Below, piece after piece: positions 1 through 9,291 of a stretch of 64,000 bases of DNA. The position numbers and the translations under genes were made by a program. Location of the stretch: positions 189,955,700-190,019,699 of the forward strand of contig CM022303.1 in NCBI GenBank assembly GCA_011799875.1, read 5' to 3'. Position 1 is the stretch's first letter. Each line of letters begins with the position of its first letter. Source of the stretch: Thinopyrum elongatum. Taxonomy: Eukaryota; Streptophyta; Magnoliopsida; Poales; Poaceae. A model generated the notes under the pieces. That model did not search any database. It was not told where the DNA came from and worked only from the letters and a program-made list of their open reading frames with translations.

Positions 1-447
1 GAGTAACAAAAGCTAAGTTGTGTGCACGGGCACACTCCTGCTCGACATGTATGCACGGAGGGATTCAACATTGGCAGGCGGTTTCTCAGTTTCCCCTTAG
101 AGGTTAGTGCTAAGTTCATCATTTTACTTGAGTTAATGCCACCGCTCATCCTGAATACTATTTAACATTGGTAGGGATACGAGGCTTGTGCCTTTGTTAA
201 TTGGCTGGATGAAGAATGGCATGGCAGGGCTCGGAGTGTTATCACCAAGCTCGCAGAAGATAACGTAAAGCTGAAGAAGAAACTGGCTGATCTGGAATGT
301 ACAATCAGTACGATGAAGCAAGAAAGAATCAATCACAGGCAATAGATGAAAGCAAGAGACAAGAAGGAACTAGCATGTGTAGTTGTGGTTGTCGCATTAG
401 CCATGTTCTATGCGCTGTTTGCAATGATGATTAGGGGTTTTGTTTGA
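1..447 (+). pseudogene. GRF-type zinc-finger protein with C-terminal membrane segment, broken
   Basis: Two exons can be read. Exon one ends at 102 with a residue run including NIGRRFLS, a 72-bp intron with GT (103) and AG (174) ends follows, and exon two (175-447) continues in frame with YEACAFVNWLDEEW. Together these match the plant GRF zinc finger (C/H residues, N-x-GRRF, C-x-F-x-W-x-D-E). The second exon continues as a lysine/glutamate-rich coiled coil and ends in a hydrophobic segment (about 375-440, valine/alanine/methionine-rich) before a TGA at 445. Two lesions are visible: an in-frame TAG at 343-345, and phenylalanine where the GRF motif normally has its third metal-binding cysteine (codon 91-93). 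Proteins of this GRF plus coil plus membrane-anchor type are common in Triticeae annotations. Their role is unknown to me and may be transposon cargo. Confidence 0.65.
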
Positions 448-1156
448 TAGTATTGCTAAAGCACATCTAGATGTGCTCTAAGTAATGCACATCTAGGTCC
501 TATGCCATTGATGTTACGCGAAGATTCGTGCAGATATTTTTCCTTTGTGTTTTTTTCTTTTCCTTTCTAGTTTGATTATTACTAGCTTCATCAATAAGAA
601 GAGCTCAATGTATTTCTTGCCAACTGTCCTACTCCGTTCGTACCGGTACCGGTGCATAATCCCAAAACTCGTTCCTTGTTTTTGTCCTGAAAAAAGAAAT
701 CAGCCAATAGGAGTCCTGCGGCTAGTATGCATTCAATGACTTCAGACTACTTAGCATAACATGCATGCAATGGTCAATTCTCTGCACGCAATGCTATTGA
801 TTACCAAATAATCATCAAGTTCTCTCATTTTCCCCCACCTAGGTCGCCGGTACGGAGGGAGTAGAAGTACTACGGAAAATGCTTGCTTCATATTTGGACG
901 CTCCAACGCGTGTGCGTAATTAATTATCACACTAAGAACTGCGTAACCCCGGTAATTTGGAGCGACTGGGTACAAATAATTGCGGTTGATTATATCAGTG
1001 GTTAGATATACGTCAACCCCCGCTTCAATTGGCATTCCTCTTCTCTGCATACCCCGCTTAAGTGTCCACCATCTTCATCGTCCCTGGCAGGCCGCGCTAC
1101 ACACTTGCACACACTCTGCAATATCGCTTTCTCGCGGTTTTTATACGACCGCAGCC
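448..1156. other. CACTA-1 non-coding interior
   Basis: No convincing gene is seen. The stretch is AT-rich in its first half. A short GC-rich part (1040-1156) immediately precedes the next ORF and could be its 5' leader. Confidence 0.4.
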
Positions 1157-1540
1157 ATGTCGAGCGACATCGAGGACGACAGTTCGGCCAGCAATATGGT
1201 GCCTGATGATAGGTCAACATCGGAATCATCCCGCTCGTCTTCCATGAGTCCGGCGTTGAGCCCAGACCTCGATTATATCCGGATCATGGAAGGGACGCCG
1301 CCTCCGGAGTCGTCAGACAACAACTAGATGGACGAGGAGCCATCGGAGGACGAAGAAGAGGACGACGATGACGATGATGAGGAATGGTCGAACGAGGAGG
1401 AGGAGGAGGACAACGACAGCAATGACGATGACGACGGCGGCGGCGATGAAAAGCCAACGGTCAGCGGCAAGAAGCGTCCTCGCCAAGACGATGTCGCGGG
1501 GCCATCCAACAACAACAACAACAATAAGAAGAAGGACTAA
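1157..1540 (+). pseudogene. Acidic low-complexity ORF interrupted by one TAG
   Basis: A reading frame begins at ATG 1157 (residues MSSDIEDDSS) and is serine/aspartate-rich. It meets a TAG at 1325-1327 and continues in the same frame to TAA 1538-1540. The second half is a long Asp/Glu tract followed by a basic patch (KKRPRQ, about 1470-1485), an Asn6 run and a KKKD end. The composition (acidic stretch plus nuclear-localisation-like basic patch) suggests a nuclear protein or the N-terminal part of a transposon-encoded factor. No domain is recognised. The acidic tract is encoded by a GA-rich imperfect trinucleotide repeat, so part of its length may be slippage. Continuity across a single stop suggests recent loss, or that the stop lies at a spliced position. 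Confidence 0.4.
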
Positions 1541-2121
1541 TTTAAGAAGACTGTATATATCTCTATTTCTGTTCACTCATATTAATTTGTTATCTCTGTT
1601 TATCCTGTCTATCTCATCACAGACGGTTAGTAATACGTATTCGACAAAGATCTTATACATTATCGCCCACAGGTTGGTTTCTTGAACTGTGTGCCCTGAC
1701 GAGCACACAATCACAAAAAAAGACCGTATGGGCTGTCTATAATGATCGCACACAATTTTGATTACCGACCTGTTTGTCGGGTATCACACACATCTTGTTA
1801 TGCCGAATCGTTTGTGTTCAACCTGATCATCGCAAACGGTTCATCGAAGCGAACTGTATGCCGTATATCACACACACCTTGATCTGGCTACCTGTTTCTG
1901 TTGTTCTATCTCATCGCAAACTGTTCGTATGGATCAACCACATGCCGCGCATCGCACACGCAACTAAAATGTGAACCGTGTTTGATGTATCCTTCATCGC
2001 AAACATTTTGCATATTTTTTGACGGTTTTTTTACATCACCATTTGCGATTAATGCATCATACACAGTTTCGTCAAAGGGTCTCTGATCGTAGTGTCGCGT
2101 TAGCAGCATCCTGCAGTAGTG
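1541..2121 (-). repeat. CACTA-1 subterminal repeats and terminal inverted repeat
   Basis: From about 1690 to 2121 short motifs such as ATCGCAAAC, TATCACACAC and GAACTGT recur in both orientations, the usual structure of a CACTA subterminal region where the transposase binds. The terminal bases end at 2121. No gene is seen here. Confidence 0.6.
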
Positions 2122-3141
2122 CTTAAGCAATCATCAAAAGAAGTCCCATAAACAGAAAAAATCATCCATGAATACCTCAACAATCTTTTCACAAAAATCA
2201 GAGAATATGGTAGTCATACATCTTTGAAAGGTAGCAGGTGCATTGCATAAACCGAAAGGCATATGCCTATAAGCATAGGTTCCAAAAGGACAAGTAAAAG
2301 TGGTTTTCGCTTGATCTTCTTGTGATACAGGTATTTGAGAAAAACCAGAATAACCATCTAGAAACAGAAGTGTGTATGCTTAGACAATCTCTCTAACATT
2401 TGATCAATAAAACGCAAGGGGTAATGATCTTTTCTAGTAGCTTTATTTAATTTCCTAAAATCAATTACCATCCTATAACCAGTTACAATTCTTTGTGGGA
2501 TAAGTTCATTTTTATCATTAGGAACAACGGTAATGCCTCCTTTCTTAGGGACACAATGAACAAGACTTACACATCTACTATCGGCTATGGGATAAATTAT
2601 ACATGCTTCTAGAAGCTTTAATATTTCAGTTCCTACCACATCCTTCTTCTTAGGATTCAATTGCCGTTGATGATCAACAACTGGTTTAGCATCATGCTCC
2701 ATATTAATCTTGTGCTGACTTAGAGTGGGACTAATGCCCTTAATATCATCAAGAGTATATCCAGTAGCAGCACGATGCTTCTTCAGAGTTTTTAGTAATC
2801 TCTTTTCTCCATGCTCTGAAAGGTTAGCACTAATAATAACAGGACATATCTTCTTTTCGTCAAGATAAGCATATTTCAATGTATCAGGTAATTGCTTCAA
2901 TTCAAACACGAGATCACTCTTAGGTGGAAGAGGGCCCCCAAGAATTTCAACAGGCAAGTTATGTTTAAGGATATGTACTTGTTTGAAGAATATATCATCT
3001 ATTTCATTCCTTTCATTCATATGGATATCATTTTCATGGTCGAGAAAATATTGTTCTAAAGGATCGGCAGGGGGAATAGCAATAGAAGCAAGACCAATAA
3101 TTTCATCCTTACTTGACAATTCTTTTCATGAGGTTGTCTAT
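2122..3141 (-). pseudogene. pol: Sabrina-1 pol: protease-RT linker and reverse transcriptase, interrupted
   Basis: Residues read from 3119 to 2358 cover the linker (DEIIGLASIAIPP, EILGGPLPPK) and the N-terminal fingers of a gypsy RT (KKGGITVVPNDKNELIPQRI, YRMVIDFRKLNKATRKDHYP, FIDQMLERLSKHTHFCF). A one-base indel near 2357 changes frame, after which the palm continues (GFSQIP, MPFGLCNAPATFQR) to the catalytic FMDD box near 2160-2175. A further extra T follows that box. The reading ends at 2122 where CACTA-1 begins. Compared with Sabrina-3 the same domains run on into RNase H, so the C-terminal RT is displaced outside the window. Confidence 0.85.
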
Positions 3142-3365
3142 CTTTACCTAATATTAAAAGACAGATTGTTTCTCCGTTTTTTTGGTTTACGTTGGGACCC
3201 AGATAATTTTTCGTCCGTCTCATGCGTTCTCTCATTCAGGCGTTTTCTCAATCTCCCGATTTGTTTCTGTAAAAAAAAATCATAGGGCGCACGGAGCCAC
3301 AATGGGCCGGCCCATTAGTGTACCAACAACCCTCGCCAGTAAATATATTTGCAAGAAAAAATATT

Positions 3366-3434
3366 GTGCCATGATGATTCGAACCCGTCCGCTTACACTA
3401 GACAACTCAGAATACTAGCCACTGGACTAGACGA
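3366..3434 (-). other. tRNA-like segment with Pol III A and B boxes inside the Helitron
   Basis: On the minus strand TAGTCCAGTGG (3419-3429) fits the A-box consensus TRGYNNARNNG. GGGTTCGAATC (3376-3386) fits the B box, about 33 nt downstream, which is tRNA spacing. The acceptor ends do not pair convincingly, so this is not a functional tRNA gene. It may be a tRNA-derived SINE head or a captured tRNA relic. Confidence 0.45.
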
Positions 3435-4273
3435 TACATTGTGATTAAGAAGCAGTGCGGAGTTTTAAATTGAGGTAACAGTGGCGCACACTGAGAGGAA
3501 AAGGAAACCTTTTTCTAGAAAAAATGAATATATTTTAGAATGCAAACAATTTGCAAAGTTGTTAATAAAAAAATAAACTCAAACATATTTTAAAAAAGAA
3601 CAATATTTATCTTTTTATTTTTATTGAAACCTGAGTATTTTTGAAACATGACAATTTTTTGAAAACTAGGAGGTACTGTAGTGATTGTTTTTCGAATTTT
3701 TCAACATTTTAAAAACACAAATATTTTTTGAACTTTGAATTTGAAAAGGCAAACATGTTTTTTTTAAACTGGTAGGTATTGTAGCTATTTTTTAAAATCT
3801 ATACCTATTAATAAAACTTGGTGATTTTTTGAAATATGCCCACCTGATGCATTGTTTTAGTTTAATTTATTAAACCAATGATATGAAGGAATCTTTTTCT
3901 CCATCATGACTTCATGTACGACCAGTCTCGCTCGGCCCAATGACACCCGTCAAAATGCGTGAGTCCAACTAAGGTTTCATGGTCTACTGACACAAACTAC
4001 TTAATTTAGATGATAACACAGACATATATTATGTGCAGTGTTTTTCCCTATTATATTTGCCAGGCGATAAAATATATATTTGTTCAACGCTCTTGATCTC
4101 GCCGGACATGAAGGATGCTCAACAATCTAGCTACTGGACCTGGCCAACCTTGGTTAGTGACAACTGGTACTATGGCCACCAGCGACAAGGATGGCAAAGA
4201 CGACAAGCAGAAACATGGGTCTGAGTTTATATTGAGATGGAGGATGTGGAACCGAGGATGAGGTATTCATGTT

Positions 4274-4479
4274 TATTATGTTATGAGCATGAGGGTGAGG
4301 TCTTTAGCCATGCTCTATGGGTAAAGGTGTGTGAGGGCTGTTTTCTCCCGTTGCAACGTACGTGCATGTTTGCTAGTATTATGTTATGAGCATGAGGGTG
4401 AGGTCTTTAGCCATGCTCTATGGGTAAAGGTGTGTGAGGGCTGTTTTCTACCGTTGCAATGCACGGGCATGGTTGCTAG
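4274..4479 (+). repeat. 103-bp tandem duplication of the Helitron 3' end
   Basis: Units 4274-4376 and 4377-4479 are nearly identical and each ends in TTGCTAG. The outer unit keeps a pairing hairpin (CCGT...ACGG); in the inner unit the matching arm reads ACGTGC instead of ACGGGC. Confidence 0.9.
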
Positions 4480-5160
4480 TTAAACTTACATAAATTGAAC
4501 TTATGAGACATATCACCAAATTTAACTCTAACCTTCTCCTTAACACAATCAATTTCAGCATTAATGGTATTCAAGAAAGGTATACCAAATATAATGGGAC
4601 AAAAATTATCTTGTTATGAACCAAGTACTAAGAAATCAGTAGGGTATTTGATCTTACCACACAAGACTTCAACATCTCAAACAATCCCAAGCGGTGAAAT
4701 AGTATCCCTATTTGCTAGCTTAATAGTGACATCAATATCTTCAATCTCAGCAGGTGCAATATCATTCATAATTTCTTGATATAGAGTAAACAGAATAGCA
4801 CTAACACTAGCACCCATATCACATAAACCATGATAGCAATGATCTCCAATTTTAACAGAAACAACAGGCATGTCCACTACAGGTTTATTCTTATCTAGCA
4901 TATTGTGTTCGTTTTTAATGGGTTTAGCAATTCTAGCAGCATCATCGCAAAAATAAATAATATGCCCATCAATATTATCAACCAACAGATCTTTAACCAT
5001 TGCAATATTAGGTTCAACCTTAATTTGTTTAGAGGGTCTAGGTGTTATAATATTACTTTCATTAATCATAGTTGTAGCTTTAGCATGTTCCTTAATCTTA
5101 ACGGAAAAAGGATGTTTCTCAATATAAGCAGTTGCACAACTGGATCAACATTGTAAACAA
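4480..5160 (-). pseudogene. pol: Sabrina-1 protease region
   Basis: Residues from about 5069 to 4677 contain the retropepsin segment VSVKIGDHCYHGLCDMGAS, where the catalytic aspartate is in C-D-M-G-A-S. The DIAPAEIEDIDVTIKLANRDT and PLGIV segments that follow are shared with Sabrina-2 and -3. Downstream the protease continues (IIFGIPFLNTINAEI-like) to the Helitron junction. A stop near 4677 and a frameshift against the gag part break the polyprotein. Confidence 0.8.
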
Positions 5161-6041
5161 TTGTTTCATCTTTAACTATAACAGATTCCTTAATTTTTTC
5201 TTTAATAGGTGGATGATATTTAAACCACTTCTTCGTAGGGAGATCAACATGAGCAGCAAAAGATTCAGAAAATGTAGCTACTATCTCAGAGTCAAGTCCA
5301 TATTTAGTACTAAACTTCTGAAAAGCATCAGTTTCCATAAAAGATTTAACACAATCGAACTCAAGATTTAGAGCTGACTCTTTACCTTTGTTGAACTCCC
5401 AATCTTCAGAGTTGCGTTTAATGATTTCCAAGACATTCCACTTGAATTCAATAGTTTTCTTCATAAAAGAACCAATAGAAGAAGAATCGAGCATGGATCG
5501 ATCATTATGAGAAAGCCGAGCATAATTTTTTTGAATAATATTTTATTTTGAGAGCTCATGATTGGGTCATGTGTACATCATGTACTTAAGCCTCCCCCAA
5601 GCTTGAGAGATAATTTCTCCTTCACAAGGCCAAAGATTATATATAATTCCGATCACGATGAACCAGATGCATAGGATAAAACTTCTGATGAAATTCCAAT
5701 TTCAACCAGTTCCAGTCCCTTGTTCCAGTATCATTCAATAGCCTATACCATGTTGATGCCTTTCCCTCCAAAGATAAAGGGAATACCTTCTTCTTAACTC
5801 CATCCTCGGATAAAGCTACAAGCTTAAACAATCCACAAATTTCATCTATATATATCAAGTGCATATCAGGATGTACCGTTCCATCTCCTGCATAAGGATT
5901 AGCTAGCAGTTTCTATAACATACCCGAAGGAATCTCATAATAAATATTTTCAATAGGTTCAGTAGGTTGATGAGCAACTCTTATTGCTTCTGGTCGAGGT
6001 GAAGATACCTCAAACAAACCCCTCAAAGGATTACTTTCCAT
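5066..6041 (-). pseudogene. gag: Sabrina-1 gag
   Basis: The gag start is taken at the ATG whose complement is 6039-6041, aligned with the gag starts of Sabrina-2 (40622) and Sabrina-3 (53018). The capsid core is recognisable (DMHLIYIDEICGLFKL, then KLEFHQKFYPMHLVHRDRNY), followed by a Sabrina-typical C-terminal part from 5494 (SMLDSSSIGSFMKKTIEF) to 5066. Several stops and frameshifts lie near 5500-5640 and before 5900. No zinc knuckle is visible, which is usual for this family. Confidence 0.8.
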
Positions 6042-6111
6042 TGTGACATTAAATTTCAGCACGTAATATAAATATTTCCTTATGAAATTCCACTTACCAA
6101 AGGCGCTTCAC

Positions 6112-6129
6112 TCCCCGACAACGGCGCTA
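6112..6129 (-). promoter_or_regulatory. Sabrina-1 primer-binding site (tRNA-Asp-like)
   Basis: The minus strand reads TAGCGCCGTTGTCGGGGA just inside the LTR. This is nearly complementary to the 3' end of plant tRNA-Asp, used by many Athila elements as minus-strand primer. Confidence 0.65.
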
Positions 6130-6140
6130 GAAAAGAGTCT

Positions 6141-6776
6141 TGATGACCCACAAGTATAGGGGATCAATCATAGTCTTTTCGATAAGTAAGAGTGTCGAGC
6201 CCAATGAGCAGCAGAAGGAAATGACAAGCGGTTTTCAGCAAGGTATTTTCTGCAAGCACTGAAATTATCGGTAACAAATAGTTTGATAGCAAGGTAATTT
6301 GTAACAAGTGACAATTAATAATAGTAACAAAGGTGCATCAAGGTAGCTCAATCCTTCTTATAGCAAAGGACAAGACGGAACTTTCTCTTATAGCAAGCAA
6401 AGCGTTCTTGAGGATACATGGGAATTCATCTAGTCACTTTTGTCATGTTTGTTTGATTCGGGTTCGTTACTTTGATAATTTGATATGTGGGTGGACCGGT
6501 GCTTGGGTGCTGTTATTAATTGAACAAGCCTCCCACTTATGATTGCCCCCTCCCGCAAGCATCCACAACTACGAAAGAAGAATTAAGATAAATCTAACCA
6601 TAGCATGAAACATATGGATCCAAATCAGCCCCTTACGGAATAACGTATAAACTAGGGTTTAAGATTCTATCACTGTAGCAACACATCATCTAATTAATAC
6701 TCCACAGTGCCTTCCCTTAGGCCCAAGTATGGTGAAGTGTCATGTAGTCGACGTTCACATGACACAACTAAAGGAA
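6141..6776 (-). repeat. Sabrina-1 5' LTR, truncated
   Basis: Starting at TGATGACCCACAAG (6141), the complement of the LTR 3' end, the sequence matches the terminal part of the Sabrina-2 LTR through GTCGACGTTCACATGACA. The homology stops near 6776. About 900 bp of LTR are missing, replaced by element C. Confidence 0.85.
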
Positions 6777-6829
6777 GCAATAAGACGCGACCCCCGACAG
6801 GATCAAAGGCTCGGGCCTTGCGAAGGGGG

Positions 6830-8188
6830 CTGACCCCGGCCCCTCACGCTCCTTGATGGTGGAGGGCGACACGACTGCATGGCCCGGCTAGGTGCTGGCG
6901 CTGGTGAGCGACAGCGCCGTGCTCCAGCGCGGCGCCATCAACAACGCCCGGGTGGCTCTCGATGTGCTCTAGGGAGACCTTGTGCCGGAGGAGGCGCGCA
7001 CGAACGAGCATCTACGCCTTGCCGACGCGTGGCGCGAGATGGACGTGGCCATCAAGTTGGGCCGCCGGCAGGATGCCACTACGCACGAGAAGTGTACCAA
7101 GGATCTCTATGTGAGGGTCCTTGAGGAGGCCGCAGAGGCCGAGCAGCGGGGCGACGACGCCGAGACCCGCGAGAAAGTGCTCCAGGAGCAGGAGGAGCTC
7201 AGGGAGCAGGGGCTCCGCATGCGGGAGGAGGCTACGGAAGCCCGCGAGGGTCAACTCACCTCACATGAGGAGGATCTCACCAAGCGTGAGGAGGCCCTCA
7301 CATCTCGCAAGGGGGACCTCGAAATCTGGGAGTGGGAGCTCACGAGGACCATCGCAGATCTGGAGGCCGAGCGCGAGCGCTTGTCAATGCTGGACCGCCA
7401 GGTGGCTGCCACCCAAGCCTCCCACAATTCCCTCATGGCCAAAGCCAATGCTCAGCTCGAGGAGCGGGAGCGGAGATATAAGGAGGACACCGACGCCAAG
7501 TCCAAGATGGAGCATGAGGTGCTCGTCAAGGACCACAACAAGAAGCTGAAGGCCTAGGAGGATCGCTTGACCAAGAAGCGGGGTGAGCTCCAAGCTGAGA
7601 TCGACGGCCTCAAGAAGCGGCTGGCGGATGCAGAGGCCGAGCTGGCGCATGTGCTGTCGGCCAAGGAGGACCTAGAGGGGGAGCTGACCTCCCTCCGGAC
7701 GCAGGTGGGCGGCATCTCCCAGATTATCGAGCAGGCCAGGGACGCACACATGCGAGAGCTGGGGCAGGAGCATGTGCGCAACAAGATGTTCCGCACCCTG
7801 ATGCAGCACGCACATGGTTGTTGCACACTTCAATGATGAGAAGACCACGGAGCCGTTAGATGACAATGATGCCAGCTACCTCTACTTCTTCACCAGGCTT
7901 GTGGGGAGGCTGGAGGAAGGGGCCAAGAAGGCGGATGAGCTCTTCAAGGAGGAGAGCCACGACCTCCTGACTACAGCGACCACACGCCTCTTCAGCAATC
8001 TCCTTCGTGGTGACTTCGATTTCAACAGGGTGGTGGCGCCTGTCCCGCCGGAGCTTCACGACGGCCTCGAGAAGGAGGTGCGGGACCATGTGGCGAACTA
8101 CGTCCAGAAGTTTGCACACGCCGACGACGGCTCCGGTGAAGATGTCGATGTCGTTGACAACGACAGCGACAACGCCTCTTCTGCCTAG
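6830..8188 (+). pseudogene. Element C antisense ORF: long coiled-coil protein
   Basis: On the strand opposite to pol, an ORF runs from before 6880 to TAG 8186-8188. It has in-frame TAGs at 6970-6972 and 7555-7557 and a one-base shift near 7805. Residues from 6982 are almost all Glu/Arg/Lys/Leu/Ala heptads (LTSHEEDLTKREEALTSRK) predicting a long coiled coil. From about 7814 a globular C-terminal part follows (YFFTRLVGRLEEGAKKADEL) and then an acidic tail. This is the counterpart of exon 4 of the antisense gene in element D. Such proteins are known as extra antisense ORFs of Tat elements; their function is unestablished. The upstream exons are lost at the 6777 break. Confidence 0.75.
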
Positions 8189-9291
8189 GCCTCCCCTTTA
8201 CCTTCCTGTTTATGTCGTGTGACAAGTAGACGTGGCCCTGTGGGGGCATGAAATGATGTTTTGTAATGATTTTAAGCCCTTAATGCTTTCTGCAATGTTT
8301 ACTTCCTCACGAGGCATATCTCTTCCCATTACATGCTTTGGTGCTCTATGTCGACAGGACCCAGCCCCCGAGCGTACTACAGCCGTCGCTGGTACGTTAG
8401 GATGCATGCCTAATAAGGCTAGAGGGTGTAGAGCTCTGTGAGGTGGTAAGAGCTCCCGAGGCGCGATGCTCGAGAAGCTCCGCTTTGGCGCGCAAGCGGC
8501 ATGCGTAGGAAGAACATTGGTGCTCACAAGGCCACGAGGGAGAAAGCTTGAAACGCGCTAAGAGAAGCTCAAGAAGCATTTTGACTTAGCTCTTTTCGGC
8601 GTATATGTTGGTGCGTCGCCACCTGCGGGTGGCGCCTCACGATGGGTGTCTGCTCGTGAGGCCCCTTCTGGGCACTTGATGGAGGCGATGCGATGGGCTG
8701 CCTCGTGAGGCAGCGCTCGCGAGGCCTCCTGAGGATGGGTGCTCGTGAGGCTTCCTGTGCCCTGCATCAGTGAGATTGCCACCATGTTTTTGCAGGTAGC
8801 GAGACGATGCGCGCTCGTGAGGTCGCTTGTGGGTGTCACACGAGGAGATAAGTACCAAGGACCTTGGTGAGGTGACGTGCACGGGAGCAGGCCCGCGAGC
8901 CAGAGCTCAGTCACTTGGGTTTAGTGGCGCTGCTGGGTCTGACCCAAGCATAGGCACTGTGTGCAGCCCCCGCTCGCGTGATACGCAGAAGGGAGATCAC
9001 GAGCGCGCATGCCTCCTGAGGTGAACTTCACAACAAGCACACATAGTACTTAGAAAGTGAAGTTTTACTTATGCATGAAAGGATCTCATTACATAATAGA
9101 AGATACATGCTGCCGTGATGCGCACGGGTTAGCTTGAGCATGCGATGGCCAGGCGGCCCCTCAGGTAATTAGTCCGCCATGTCTGCGCATGGGGCTTCCA
9201 CTGGGTTGTGGGCGGGAGCTTTTACGGCCAAAGGAAATGCAGAGAGAGACTCCGGAGCGTGTACAACTCCACTTCGCTCGTATCCGTGAGG
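8189..9291. other. Element C spacer between antisense ORF and pol end, rich in CTCGTGAGG motifs
   Basis: No gene is seen. The segment 8480-9010 repeatedly contains CTCGTGAGG, CTCGCGAGG and related palindromic variants (for example near 8655, 8700, 8722, 8743 and 8815). The end of the spacer aligns with the same region of element F (CCCAAGC...CAGCCCCCGCTCG). Confidence 0.6.

Larger units (their letters stand above)
1..2121 (-). mobile_element. CACTA-1: truncated CACTA DNA transposon (one terminus visible)
   Basis: The right end at 2121 reads, on the minus strand, CACTACTGCAGGATGCTGC, which is the hallmark start of a CACTA-superfamily terminal inverted repeat. It is followed inward by about 430 bp rich in GCAAAC, CGATG and CACACA motifs, as in CACTA subterminal regions. 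To its right the sequence is at once a Ty3/gypsy reverse transcriptase, so the element was inserted there; CTT at 2122-2124 is the candidate 3-bp target duplication, but the other end lies outside the window. The interior holds a GRF zinc-finger gene remnant and an acidic ORF, both on the plus strand. The family cannot be named from sequence alone. Confidence 0.75.
3142..4479 (+). mobile_element. Non-autonomous Helitron, precise insertion
   Basis: The element starts with TCTTTACCTAATATTAAAA, a typical grass Helitron 5' end (5'-TC). It ends with CCGTTGCAATGCACGGGCAT then GGTTGCTAG, i.e. a short hairpin about 10 bp before a terminal CTAG. It lies between host A (3141) and T (4480), the A^T target expected for Helitrons. 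Removing 3142-4479 rejoins the Sabrina-1 reading frame as K-F-N-R-Q-P, matching K-F-S-R-Q-P in Sabrina-3. No RepHel protein is encoded, so it is non-autonomous. The interior is AT-rich with no convincing captured gene. Confidence 0.92.
2122..6776 (-). mobile_element. Sabrina-1: truncated Athila-lineage Ty3/gypsy retrotransposon
   Basis: Read on the minus strand, this element has part of its 5' LTR (6141-6776), a primer-binding site, gag (start at 6041), protease, and reverse transcriptase up to 2122, where CACTA-1 interrupts it. A Helitron (3142-4479) sits inside pol. The protein sequence is closely related to two plus-strand copies in this window (Sabrina-2 and Sabrina-3). Its LTR is cut at about 6776 by element C. 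Multiple stops and frameshifts show that it is dead. The family assignment rests on LTR ends (TGATACG to GGGTCATCA) and Athila-type protein features. Confidence 0.85.

Noticed and set aside
3366..3434. A genuine tRNA gene
   Set aside because: The acceptor arms do not pair and the anticodon stem is poor; kept only as a tRNA-like relic.
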